A DNA stretch of 64,000 nt from an uncultured Planctomycetota bacterium (GTDB taxonomy: Bacteria; Planctomycetota; Phycisphaerae; Phycisphaerales; UBA5793): contig CAADHA010000081.1 of the NCBI GenBank assembly GCA_900696685.1, forward strand, positions 25,481 through 89,480, written 5' to 3'. This document shows, piece after piece, positions 1-7,996 of the stretch. The position numbers were made by a program, and so were the translations under genes. Position 1 is the first letter of the stretch; the number at the start of each line of letters is the position of its first letter. The notes beneath the pieces were generated by a model. That model did no database searches. It was not told where the DNA came from and worked only from the letters and a program-made list of their open reading frames with translations.

Positions 1-81
1 GCGTAGCAACGCCGGGCAAGCCGCATCTCCCTATAGTCGCCGTCCCCTCCCCCAGCCGCGCCGCTTGCGCTGGAGCCTTGC

Positions 82-921
82 ATGGCCTTTGACCGCCTGC
101 GTCTGATTCAGCGCGCCTGGCGCTACCGTCTGCGGCACGACCCGGCGGAGATCCGTTTCCTCCTCCACACGCTTCGCCGCGGCGACACGGCGGTCGACGT
201 CGGCGCGCACAAGGGGGCGTACACATGGTGGATGGCGCGTGCCGTCGGGCGGGCAGGCCGCGTTTTCGCCTTCGAGCCGCAGCCGGAACTCGCACAGCGC
301 CTTCGCCGCCAGTTGACCGGGCCGCGCTGGGCGCACGTGTCGATCGACGCCGCCGCCGTCTCGGAGCGGGCCGGTGAACTCGACCTCTACGTGCCCGACG
401 ACTCGCCCTCTCCCGGCGCTTCGCTCCAAGCCGCCCGCTCCGCGGGTGCGAAACGCTCGCACCGGGTCCGCGTCGTGACCCTCGACGAGCAGATCCCGGC
501 GGAGGTTCGCGTGCGCTTCATCAAGGTGGACGTGGAAGGGCACGAGTTGAGCGTCTTCCGCGGCGCGCAGCGCCTGCTCACGACAGACCGGCCCGCCCTG
601 CTCTTCGAGTGCGAAGCGCGGCACCACCCCGGCGAGGCGATCGAGAGCGTTTTCGATCACCTCCGCGGCCTGGGCTACGAAGGTTCATTCTTCTGGCGCG
701 GCCGGCGCCTGTCGCTCGACCAGTTCTGCTCCGAGGCGCACCAGGTCGAGGGGCGTGAGCCGTATGCCAACAACTTCGCCTTCACCCATCCCGGCGGCCG
801 CTGCGCATCATCCGTGCGCGTGGCGGGCGGCATCATGGCGGCGCAGGTGAGGCGGCACATAGAGCGCCGCGTCGAGGATGGAGACGAGGTGAATGATCCA
901 CCCGAGCAGGACGATCCATAG
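82..921 (+). CDS. FkbM family SAM-dependent methyltransferase
   Basis: This 279-residue protein is a class I methyltransferase of the FkbM type, a family that O-methylates sugars or other small groups and is often found with glycan genes. The SAM-binding motif I is visible as DVGAHKGAYT near residues 39-48, followed by an acidic FAFEPQP strand end near residues 62-68. The family motif IKVDVEGHE lies in the middle and the FECE strand follows it. The start at 82 is preceded by a GGAG-like ribosome site. The last 38 codons overlap the opposite-strand gene at 808-1047 and look unlike the family (rich in Arg, Glu and Asp), so the conserved protein effectively ends near the NNFAF segment. The substrate is unknown. 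Confidence 0.85.
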   Translation: MAFDRLRLIQRAWRYRLRHDPAEIRFLLHTLRRGDTAVDVGAHKGAYTWWMARAVGRAGRVFAFEPQPELAQRLRRQLTGPRWAHVSIDAAAVSERAGELDLYVPDDSPSPGASLQAARSAGAKRSHRVRVVTLDEQIPAEVRVRFIKVDVEGHELSVFRGAQRLLTTDRPALLFECEARHHPGEAIESVFDHLRGLGYEGSFFWRGRRLSLDQFCSEAHQVEGREPYANNFAFTHPGGRCASSVRVAGGIMAAQVRRHIERRVEDGDEVNDPPEQDDP

Positions 922-1047
922 GATCGCCGCGGCGATGAAGTAGAGAATCGCGGCCAGCAGCCGGCCCTGAACCAGTTGCCCCAGACCTGGGATGAAGAAC
1001 GAACAGACGGCCGCGATCACGTTTCCTGCCGAACCCTGACCGGACAT
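808..1047 (-). CDS. small membrane protein, PGLGQ/TM2-like
   Basis: A 79-residue protein with two hydrophobic segments (about residues 9-21 and 30-55) and the motif FFIPGLGQL at residues 17-25, as in TM2-domain and related small bacterial membrane proteins. The start is well supported: AGGAGG lies 5 bases upstream of the ATG at 1047. The C-terminal tail is polar and rich in His and Arg. The gene converges with the FkbM gene and overlaps its 3' end by 114 bp. The function is unknown. Confidence 0.7.
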   Translation of the reverse strand: MSGQGSAGNVIAAVCSFFIPGLGQLVQGRLLAAILYFIAAAILWIVLLGWIIHLVSILDAALYVPPHLRRHDAARHAHG

Positions 1048-1160
1048 GCCTGCCTCCTCCCCGTCGAGGGGATTGACCTCTCTCCTATTGGCCTTCGGAC
1101 GTGGCGCCTTTCACCTGATTCGCGCGGCCTGCCGATGGATCGCTTCCACCGGGAACGCAA

Positions 1161-1187
1161 CCGCCCCCGCTCGCGGAGCGGGGGCGG
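1161..1187 (-). terminator. hairpin terminator after redoxin gene
   Basis: A perfect 12-bp GC-rich stem (CCGCCCCCGCTC with GAGCGGGGGCGG) closes a 3-base loop. It lies 34 bases past the stop codon of the minus-strand gene at 1222-1881. No T-run follows, so intrinsic termination is inferred from the stem and its position. Confidence 0.6.
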
Positions 1188-1221
1188 AGTGCGAAGACAG
1201 TCGTCGGCCGCAGCCGTTCGG

Positions 1222-1881
1222 TTACCTCTTGGGCTTGTACTTCACGTTGCAACCGTAGGGGTTGGTCTTCTCGGGCATCACGGTCTCGCCGGCGAGGATC
1301 TGCTTGAGGGCGTTGACGGCGTAGTTGAGACGCTCGGTCTTGCGCCCGTTCGGATCGTCGTCGAAGGCGCCGCTGTAGCGCAGGACGCCCTTGGCGTCGA
1401 TGACGTAGATGTGAGGCGTGGTCTTGGCGCCGTAAAGGAGGCCGACTTCGCCCGCGCTGTCGTCCAGCGCGACGAGGTCTTCGAGCTTGTTCGCCTTGAG
1501 ATACTTGACGCTGTCCTCAGCCGTCATGTTGTGCGTGCTGTTGATGGCGAGATGGACGACATCCTTGTCGAGAGCCTTGAGTTCCTTGCGCATCTTCTCG
1601 ACCAGGCCCGTCGAAGAGACGCGGGCGCAGACGGGGCACTGCGGATTGATCCATTGGAGGACAACGTTCTTGCCCTTGAAGTCGCTGAGTTTGTACTCCT
1701 TGCCGTTGACGTCCTTGAGTGTGAAGTCCGGGGCCTGCTTGCCGATCTGGGCTGCGGCATCCTGCTCAGCCGCGCCGGGTGCGTTCCGCCGGGCGGGCGG
1801 AGCGCTCAGTGCCGCGCCGACCGCGAGAAGGGCTGCAAGGCCAAGACTCGTCCAGAGACCGAATCGATTCCGCCTGTTCAT
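1222..1881 (-). CDS. exported AhpC/TSA-type redoxin
   Basis: A 219-residue secreted thioredoxin-fold protein. Residues 1-30 form a signal peptide (MNRRN, then a long hydrophobic run ending in APPA). The redoxin domain starts at GKQAPDFTLKDVNG (residues 47-60). The active-site strand is followed by NPQCPVC, with cysteines at residues 82 and 85, in the position of the peroxiredoxin/TlpA active site. The cis-Pro region is TTPHIYVID. It probably acts in the periplasm as a thiol-disulfide or peroxide-reducing protein. GGAGG stands 6 bases before the ATG. The gene is monocistronic, with a strong hairpin downstream. Confidence 0.85.
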   Translation of the reverse strand: MNRRNRFGLWTSLGLAALLAVGAALSAPPARRNAPGAAEQDAAAQIGKQAPDFTLKDVNGKEYKLSDFKGKNVVLQWINPQCPVCARVSSTGLVEKMRKELKALDKDVVHLAINSTHNMTAEDSVKYLKANKLEDLVALDDSAGEVGLLYGAKTTPHIYVIDAKGVLRYSGAFDDDPNGRKTERLNYAVNALKQILAGETVMPEKTNPYGCNVKYKPKR

Positions 1882-2115
1882 TGTTTTCCTCCGTTGTGGT
1901 GTGATTGTGTACGCGGGATGGCGGATTGACGGGCGTCGCCTGTCCCGGTCATCAACCGAAGTTGGTGAGGTGACACGATGTCGAGGACTCTGAAATGGTT
2001 GTACTGGTGGAAGCGGCTCCGGGATCGCCGAATGTGGTCCGTTCAGTAGATTTGGAATCCCTCATTCGCGGTCCGGAATCTGGAAGGCAAGCGTAAGTTT
2101 CGGCTGTGCAACAGG

Positions 2116-2427
2116 TTAACCTTCGTTCGCCACCGCCGCCCCTTGGCCATGCTCCCCCGCCTTTTCAGGGGAATTGCCGAGGACCTCGACGTGGCTGAGT
2201 CGGTCGAGACTGCACACCACCACCTCCCCGTCGTCCCGGCGGAGTTCCACGCGATCGAGCCACAGGCGATCGTCCTTCGCGTGGGCAAACCACGAGCCTG
2301 TCTTGTCTTGGCGAAAGGAGAGTACCTCGCCCTCGACGCTCGTGGTCCACGTGCCGCTGCCGCGCGGAATCTGCTGGATGATTCGCACTCTCTGGCCGGG
2401 TTGGAGGGAGGCTGGAACGGTTGGCAT
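2116..2427 (-). CDS. conserved hypothetical, small beta-rich protein
   Basis: A 103-residue protein starting at MPTVPASLQPGQ; the reading frame stays open upstream, but this start fits the conserved-looking part. The N-terminal half (PGQRVRIIQQI) followed by alternating charged and hydrophobic strands suggests a small beta-barrel of the KOW or SH3-like size class. I recall similar short proteins in planctomycete genomes, without an assigned role. No signal peptide, membrane segment or catalytic motif is seen. Confidence 0.5.
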   Translation of the reverse strand: MPTVPASLQPGQRVRIIQQIPRGSGTWTTSVEGEVLSFRQDKTGSWFAHAKDDRLWLDRVELRRDDGEVVVCSLDRLSHVEVLGNSPEKAGEHGQGAAVANEG

Positions 2428-2817
2428 GGCGCATGATAACGCGATGAATGCTCCACTGCAACGGCCGGCTCGCTCTCTGGCGCCGTCGAAGACTGCCGCA
2501 CATGAAAACAAACGAAACAAACGGGACAGGTACATTTTATGTCTTTGATTATCAAGCAGTTACGCAGGTTTTCCGGGCAGGAATAAATGTACCTGTCCCT
2601 TTTGTTTTCGGGTTCGGCGCGCGATCGCTGCGCCCGTATCTGGCTACACGCGAGGCTGCGCTCGCGCGCGCCGCCGGGGCGAACGGCACTGCGAGAATCA
2701 CCGGTCCCCGACCTCGCGCCGATTCTTCCGGTAATTGAGGAAGTGCCGCGAACTCGGACGGCACTCCATGCGCCTCACCCCGCTCAACGACCTGCCGCGG
2801 CCGCCTATGCTCCACGC
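2428..2817. other. intergenic region upstream of aroC
   Basis: A 390-base divergent gap between the hypothetical gene and chorismate synthase. It contains the inverted-repeat element at 2515-2608. The AT-rich stretch around 2500-2610 stands out from the GC-rich surroundings. The rest, 2610-2817, shows no gene. The aroC promoter presumably lies here, but no convincing -35/-10 pair was found. Confidence 0.5.
2515..2608. repeat. REPIN-like pair of inverted repeats
   Basis: Two AT-richer arms, 2515-2539 and 2584-2608, are inverted copies of CAAA(C/A)GGGACAGGTACATTT, matching at 20 of 21 core bases and separated by 44 bases. The arrangement of two short inverted elements around a small spacer is that of a REPIN, the mobile unit moved in trans by RAYT (TnpA-REP) transposases. 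GGGACAGGTACATT-like motifs are familiar from RAYT-associated repeats. No transposase gene lies in this window. Confidence 0.7.
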
Positions 2818-3990
2818 ATGGCTGACCTCTCCTGCCAGACTGCCGGTGAATCGCACGGTCCGGCCCTCACCGCCCTGATTAACGGGCTGCCGGCCGGGCT
2901 GCGCGTCGATCCCGACTTCATTAACGCCGAGTTGCGGCGGAGGCAGGGCGGCTACGGCCGCGGCGCCCGCCAGCGGATCGAGTCGGATTCGATCGCTATC
3001 CTCGCCGGCGTGCGGCGCGGCCTCTCGACCGGTGCACCTGTCGTCCTGCAGATCACCAACCGCGATGCCCGCCTGGAAGACGAACACAGGACGCCGCCTG
3101 TGCATCGCCCGCGCCCGGGGCACGCCGACCTCGCCGGCAGCGTCAAGTGGCTCACCACCGACTGCCGCGACACACTCGAACGCGCCAGCGCCAGGGAGAC
3201 GGCGTCGCGCGTTGCCGCCGGCGCCCTCGCGCGACTTCTCCTGCGCGAGTTCGGCATCGAGACCTTCGGCTTTGTCCGCTCCATTCACCAGGTCAAGACT
3301 GAGATCGTCGTCGACAGCGGCCAACTCGATCAGTGGCGGCATCGGCGCGACGCCAGCGAGGTCTACTGCCCCGACGAAGGCGCGAGCAAGGCGATGATCG
3401 AAGTCATCCACCGGGCGAAGACTGAGAAGGACACCGTCGGCGGCGTCGTCGAAGCACACGTTTTCGGCTGCCCCATCGGTCTCGGCTCATGCATGAACTG
3501 GCAGGAAAGGCTCGATGCCCGACTGGCCGGCGCCGTGATGGGGATCCAGGCGTTCAAGGGAGTCGAGATCGGCATGGGTTTTGAGGCGACGCGGCGGTTC
3601 GGCTCGCAGGTGCATGACCCGATTCACTTCGACGCCGCGAGCCGGGCGCTGCCCTCGATCGGCTTTACTCGCTCGACCAACAACGCCGGCGGACTCGAAG
3701 GCGGCATGACCAACAGCATGCCCGTCGTCGTGCGCGGCGCCATGAAGCCCATCAGCACTCTTCTCAGGGGCCTGCCCAGCGTCGATCTCAACTCGAAGCA
3801 GCCCGAGATGAGCCAGTACGAGCGCTCCGACATCTGCGCCGTGAGCGCCGCGAGCGTGGTAATGGAACACGTGATCGCGTTCGAGGTGGCGGCGGCCCTT
3901 CGCGGGAAGTTCGGCGGCGACACGATGCACGAGATGCGCGCCAACTTCAGCGCGTTTCTTGACATGGCGCGCCGTCTGCCGTTGCGCTGA
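2818..3990 (+). CDS. aroC: chorismate synthase
   Basis: This 390-residue enzyme makes chorismate from EPSP, the last step of the shikimate pathway, using reduced FMN. The first signature GESHGPALTALINGLPAG is at residues 10-27. The Arg-rich RASARETASRVAAGALAR segment and the RSTNNAGGLEGGMTNSMP segment are also intact. The length is normal for the family. The frame stays open upstream, but the ATG at 2818 starts exactly at the family N-terminus (MADLSCQTAGESHG). The 3' end overlaps the convergent channel-like gene by 44 bp. Confidence 0.96.
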   Translation: MADLSCQTAGESHGPALTALINGLPAGLRVDPDFINAELRRRQGGYGRGARQRIESDSIAILAGVRRGLSTGAPVVLQITNRDARLEDEHRTPPVHRPRPGHADLAGSVKWLTTDCRDTLERASARETASRVAAGALARLLLREFGIETFGFVRSIHQVKTEIVVDSGQLDQWRHRRDASEVYCPDEGASKAMIEVIHRAKTEKDTVGGVVEAHVFGCPIGLGSCMNWQERLDARLAGAVMGIQAFKGVEIGMGFEATRRFGSQVHDPIHFDAASRALPSIGFTRSTNNAGGLEGGMTNSMPVVVRGAMKPISTLLRGLPSVDLNSKQPEMSQYERSDICAVSAASVVMEHVIAFEVAAALRGKFGGDTMHEMRANFSAFLDMARRLPLR

Positions 3991-5089
3991 GCGGCAAGGT
4001 CCCCTTCCGCGCGGCCGCGTTCCGGCGTCGCAGATTCATCAGGGAGGTGAACTCCCCCTCAACGAGCAACTCGTCGCCTTCATTGAGCCGCGTGTCGGGG
4101 CCCGGGAAGAGGCGGCGTCCCTCGGCGGATTGTCGCCGCACCACGCCCACGCCATATTCCTTCATCACCTCGCCGACGGTTCGGCCGCACAGGGGTCCAT
4201 CCTCCTCGACGCGCCAGCGCTGCATGACCACGAGCTCGTCATCGATGGCGAAACTGTAAGCGATTGAGCGATCGACGGCGGCCATGGTGAACGAGGGCGC
4301 GGAGATCGCCGACTGCGACATCGCGTGCGGCATCTCGAACGCCTTGCCCACCTTGTCGGCCATGTTCTGGTCAAACATGCGCAGGACGACGGGGATCTCG
4401 GGCACGATGCGCCGCGCGTCAAGGGCGATCTCAAGATTGGCCAGATCGTCGTCGGTGGCGAGGATGATGCTCTTGGCCTTGCGGATGTTCGCCTCGTCCA
4501 GCAGCGCCTCGCGCCTCGCGTCGCCGATGAACAGGGGCGAGCCGTCTCGCCGTACATCCTCGAGGAACTGGTTGTTGGCGTCGCGCTCGAAGACGACGAC
4601 GGCCTCGCCGAGTTGCCGCAGGAGCCGGAAGATGCGATAGCCCAGCCGGCCCAGGCCGACGAGCACGACGTGATCGTTCATGGAGGTCGCCATCGTCCTG
4701 CACCAGCTCCGTTCGCAGCGCCGCCTGTCTCGCAGCATCAGGGAGAAGTCCACGATCCCCTCGATGATGATGGTCAGGCCAAGCACCGGCATAAGGAAGA
4801 AGAGGGGTCGGATCGCCCACGACTGCGGGAAAGATTCCGGCGGCTCTCCGAACACCAGGCTCCAGGAGTAGTAGACCGACTCCCACATCGTGAGCGGATC
4901 GGGATGATGATAGACGCGGAAGATCAGCGCCCCCGTCGCCACGACGAGGATCATCAGCAGCAGGCGCAGGCGGAAGTGCGCCAGGGCGGTGCGCGCAAAG
5001 CACCACTCGCGCCACCAGCGCGAACCGACGAAGCGGCCGCGGTCGCCGCGCTCCTCGATCCGAAGCCTCTCCAGACGCCGCCAGGGCAT
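3947..5089 (-). CDS. TrkA-N/TrkA-C channel-like protein with degenerate pore
   Basis: A 380-residue protein built like a two-helix potassium channel with a cytoplasmic RCK gate. There is one membrane helix near residues 43-60, a pore-loop-like region near 70-90, and a second helix near 94-115. The Rossmann TrkA-N domain begins at DHVVLVGLGRLGYRIF near residue 139, with an acidic strand end VVFERD. A TrkA-C domain with LNEGDELLVEGE closes the protein. The selectivity filter TVGYGD is absent; the corresponding region reads SWSLVFGEPPE. It may therefore not conduct potassium in the usual way. AAGGA precedes the ATG. It converges with aroC. Confidence 0.8.
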   Translation of the reverse strand: MPWRRLERLRIEERGDRGRFVGSRWWREWCFARTALAHFRLRLLLMILVVATGALIFRVYHHPDPLTMWESVYYSWSLVFGEPPESFPQSWAIRPLFFLMPVLGLTIIIEGIVDFSLMLRDRRRCERSWCRTMATSMNDHVVLVGLGRLGYRIFRLLRQLGEAVVVFERDANNQFLEDVRRDGSPLFIGDARREALLDEANIRKAKSIILATDDDLANLEIALDARRIVPEIPVVLRMFDQNMADKVGKAFEMPHAMSQSAISAPSFTMAAVDRSIAYSFAIDDELVVMQRWRVEEDGPLCGRTVGEVMKEYGVGVVRRQSAEGRRLFPGPDTRLNEGDELLVEGEFTSLMNLRRRNAAARKGTLPLSATADGAPCQETR

Positions 5090-5263
5090 GATCGCGCCTT
5101 TCCTTGAACCGGGGGATTGAATACACCGGCGCGGGCCGGGTCATCCGTCTCTCGATCCTTGCACAGTCGCCCCGACCACCTTAGGATTGATCGCCATCGC
5201 CACGGCGGGCGCCCCCGCGCCTTGATTCACTGCCCGAGACTCATCTCTTCAGGGGAGATCATC

Positions 5264-6616
5264 ATGTTCCGCGGCCGCTGCATCCTCCGTCTGTTGTCGG
5301 CGCTCGCGGCCCTGGTTCTCCTCGGCGACCGCTCGTGGGGCGTTCCGCCCCTGCCGGGCGATTTCATCAATGACGAAGTCATGTTCGTGGCGGTGTTCGA
5401 CCTCGCGCAGGTAAGCCCCGGGGCCGTGGACGCGACGGGCCGGGGCGTCGTCGAACACATACCGCAACTGGGCGAGCACCTCGGCCGGCTCCGCACCGAC
5501 CACGAGGCCTTCGTCAGGGCAGGCGGGCGCTTTCTCGTGGTGACCGGCGCTGATGCAACGAGCGAGGATCTCTACGCGTTTCTGCCGATCGCAGGCGTCT
5601 TCGTGGATGCCCAGCAATGCGATGAGGCGGCGCTCACCGCGATCATCATCCGGCACGCAGGAGAGATCACTCCTGATCCGATCGTCGAGCGCCACGGCGA
5701 CTGGCTGATGGTGTACAAGAACGCGCGACGCCGTCTCACTCATCGCAATGACAGGGACCCTCTCCCCGAAGTTCCCGAAGTCGATCCCGAAAGGACCGCT
5801 CGCTTTTGCACCGCCGTCGCGGCACTCGAGGGCCGCTCCGCCGGTGTCCTGATGATCCCCACGCCCGAGATGCGCCGCGAGACCGAACAGGAACTCGCCG
5901 ACATGAAAGCAGCAATGCAGGGACTGGAGGGCTTCGAGACCTCTCCGATGTACCTGCCCTATCTCCTCGCCGGCGCACGGACGGTGCACGGCTGGGTCGA
6001 TCTCGGACACAATCCCTCGATCACGACCGTCATCGAACTTGCCGACGCCACGCTGGCCGCGAAACTTGCGGGCATCATCCAGTCGATGCCTGCGTTCTTC
6101 GACGCTCAGATGGGCGCATTCCGCGAGGAAGGCCAGGAGCCGGAGCCGGAGGAATCGCTTATGGCCAGGATACTGGCCTCAATCTCATGTGTGCAGGCGG
6201 GGAGCAAGGTGACCGTCTCGATCGGCCCGGCGAAACTCAGGCCCATCCTTGATGCAGCCGGCCCCATCGTCCTTCGGCAGCAGGAGCAGGCCCGCGAGAT
6301 GGAGGCTTCCAGCCGTCAGCGCCAGGTCGGCATGGCGCTCATCATGTACGCCCATGAGCATGACAACCAGTGGCCCGATTCACTCGACACGCTCGTCACG
6401 AGCGGGCAAATGACGCGCGAACAACTCGATGCCCTTCTGACTGATCCCGCGACCGGGGAGAAGATCGCCTTCAAGTACGTCAAGCCCGACAAGCCCTGGG
6501 ACCGCATGGACAACCCAGGCGAGGTCGCGGTCCTTTACGAGATGAAGAACGGGGCGATCAACCCCGACGGCTTCATCCTGTACGCCGATGGGCACGTGGC
6601 AAGAAGCGGGCGATAG
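5264..6616 (+). CDS. secreted hypothetical with pseudopilin-like C-terminus
   Basis: A 450-residue exported protein. The ATG at 5264 follows AGGGGAG and begins a signal peptide (MFRGRC, hydrophobic run, cleavage near SWG). The middle part (about residues 40-340) has no motif I recognise. The last 90 residues start with a helix RQRQVGMALIMYAHEHDNQWP and end with GFILYADGHVARSG, which resembles the region after the pilin helix and the DG end of planctomycete H-X9-DG proteins, though the histidine is missing. No N-terminal prepilin site is present. The role is unknown. Confidence 0.6.
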   Translation: MFRGRCILRLLSALAALVLLGDRSWGVPPLPGDFINDEVMFVAVFDLAQVSPGAVDATGRGVVEHIPQLGEHLGRLRTDHEAFVRAGGRFLVVTGADATSEDLYAFLPIAGVFVDAQQCDEAALTAIIIRHAGEITPDPIVERHGDWLMVYKNARRRLTHRNDRDPLPEVPEVDPERTARFCTAVAALEGRSAGVLMIPTPEMRRETEQELADMKAAMQGLEGFETSPMYLPYLLAGARTVHGWVDLGHNPSITTVIELADATLAAKLAGIIQSMPAFFDAQMGAFREEGQEPEPEESLMARILASISCVQAGSKVTVSIGPAKLRPILDAAGPIVLRQQEQAREMEASSRQRQVGMALIMYAHEHDNQWPDSLDTLVTSGQMTREQLDALLTDPATGEKIAFKYVKPDKPWDRMDNPGEVAVLYEMKNGAINPDGFILYADGHVARSGR

Positions 6617-6829
6617 CCCGCCTCAAACTCCGGCATCAACTCGATTGATCTCCCATGGCGCCTCAGGCATGCCTTCTTTCGGCCCGGCCGCCCTCTTCGG
6701 CTTGGGCGGAGAGTCTCATTCGCACTGCGGGGAATCCGTAACGCAATGGAGTCAAGGCGCTGTACACTTGGGAGGTTGGGGACCAGGTGTTGGAATCGGA
6801 GACTTCGCCGCGAGGCGGGGAGGTTGACA

Positions 6830-7963
6830 ATGCGCAGGGCCCTGGACACCAGCATTGGACGGACGTACAGGAGCGCGACCGGGACGAGGCGGAAATCTTC
6901 CGTGCTCGCGGCCGCGATCGGGGCGGTCACGCTGGGCGCCGCGGGCCAGGCGCCGGCCCAGCCCGAGCCGCCGCACTTTGAGGCGACGGTGCTGGAGCGC
7001 GTTGAGCCGCGCAACGGGTTCCGGGACTACGGCTACAGAGTCTGGTCGATGGCCGACGACGGCACGGTCTACGGGTCGGTGTACGACCAGCGCGGCCACA
7101 CGAAGGCGATCAAATCCAAGTTCGGCGAAGGCACCACCTGGCTCCTGCCGCGCGATCCGGGGCAGATCGAATTGCGTCCGATCGCGGCGAGCGTCAGTGG
7201 AGTTGTACTCCTTTTCGCATTCAGTTGGCCGCAGAACTACATCTACGTCCCCGGTCACGGCGGTCGCCAACTGAACAACCTGCACCCGGACCTGTTTTTC
7301 CCTTACGACATGAACAATGAGCACACGCTCGTAGGGCAGGTCGCTCCTCAGCCCAACAATCGAGCAGTTACCTATCGCCATGACTCAGGCTTCGATTTCC
7401 TCCACGATCCCGAGAGTGCAGCGCTTGCCGTCAATGATGCCGGATCAGTCGTCGGCCACCTCGACTCCGGATTTGGTTGGATCACGATTCGCATCTGGCA
7501 TGCAAACGGTGGCGTGACGACGTTCAAACTGCCGCGAAGCACCACCACGCCAATCGGCTCCGTTACGATCAATGGTCGAGATGAGGTGGTGGGGATCCAC
7601 AGGCGCGAAGATTCCCAGAACGACTCCCGCTGGGGTGGCTGGTTCTGGTCCGAGCGGAGCGGGTTGGTGGAGATTCCGTTTTTGCGGGAGGACACGTCCG
7701 AGGACGCCTCCATCTACGGCATCGATGACAACGGCTGGGTGCTCGGAAAAGAAGAAATTGACCACGAACCACAGTGGTATCTCTGGCATGTCGATGCGGG
7801 CTTCTTCAATCTCGGCGACCTCTACGAATGGCAGGGGCGATTCCCTCGACCCGGCGATTTCACCGGACCGGCCGCAGTGAACGCGGTCGGGCAGATCGCA
7901 ATTCCCAATCGAATCATCGATACCGGTCGCGATGTCGTCGTGTTTCTCAATCCCGTCAAGTGA
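6830..7963 (+). CDS. secreted protein with HAF-like repeats
   Basis: A 377-residue secreted protein. The ATG at 6830 follows GGGGAGG and encodes a twin-arginine-like basic N-terminus and a hydrophobic stretch ending AQA near residue 44. Loose repeats such as LAVNDAGSVVGHLD, VTINGRDEVVG and YGIDDNGWVLG match the extracellular HAF repeat pattern (N-D-x-G-x-V-V-G), which probably forms a beta-propeller. No catalytic motif is visible. Unlike the HAF proteins at 30321 and 31765 it lacks the shared C-terminal domain. It lies 33 bases upstream of the PqaA-like gene and may be co-transcribed with it. Confidence 0.65.
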   Translation: MRRALDTSIGRTYRSATGTRRKSSVLAAAIGAVTLGAAGQAPAQPEPPHFEATVLERVEPRNGFRDYGYRVWSMADDGTVYGSVYDQRGHTKAIKSKFGEGTTWLLPRDPGQIELRPIAASVSGVVLLFAFSWPQNYIYVPGHGGRQLNNLHPDLFFPYDMNNEHTLVGQVAPQPNNRAVTYRHDSGFDFLHDPESAALAVNDAGSVVGHLDSGFGWITIRIWHANGGVTTFKLPRSTTTPIGSVTINGRDEVVGIHRREDSQNDSRWGGWFWSERSGLVEIPFLREDTSEDASIYGIDDNGWVLGKEEIDHEPQWYLWHVDAGFFNLGDLYEWQGRFPRPGDFTGPAAVNAVGQIAIPNRIIDTGRDVVVFLNPVK

Positions 7964-7996
7964 GCATTCAATCATCAGTCAAAAGGAGGGATTCAG

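Noticed and set aside
2515..2608. Riboswitch or leader-peptide attenuator for aroC
   Set aside because: The near-identical inverted arms and the RAYT-like core fit a mobile repeat better, and no run of aromatic codons or known aptamer was seen.
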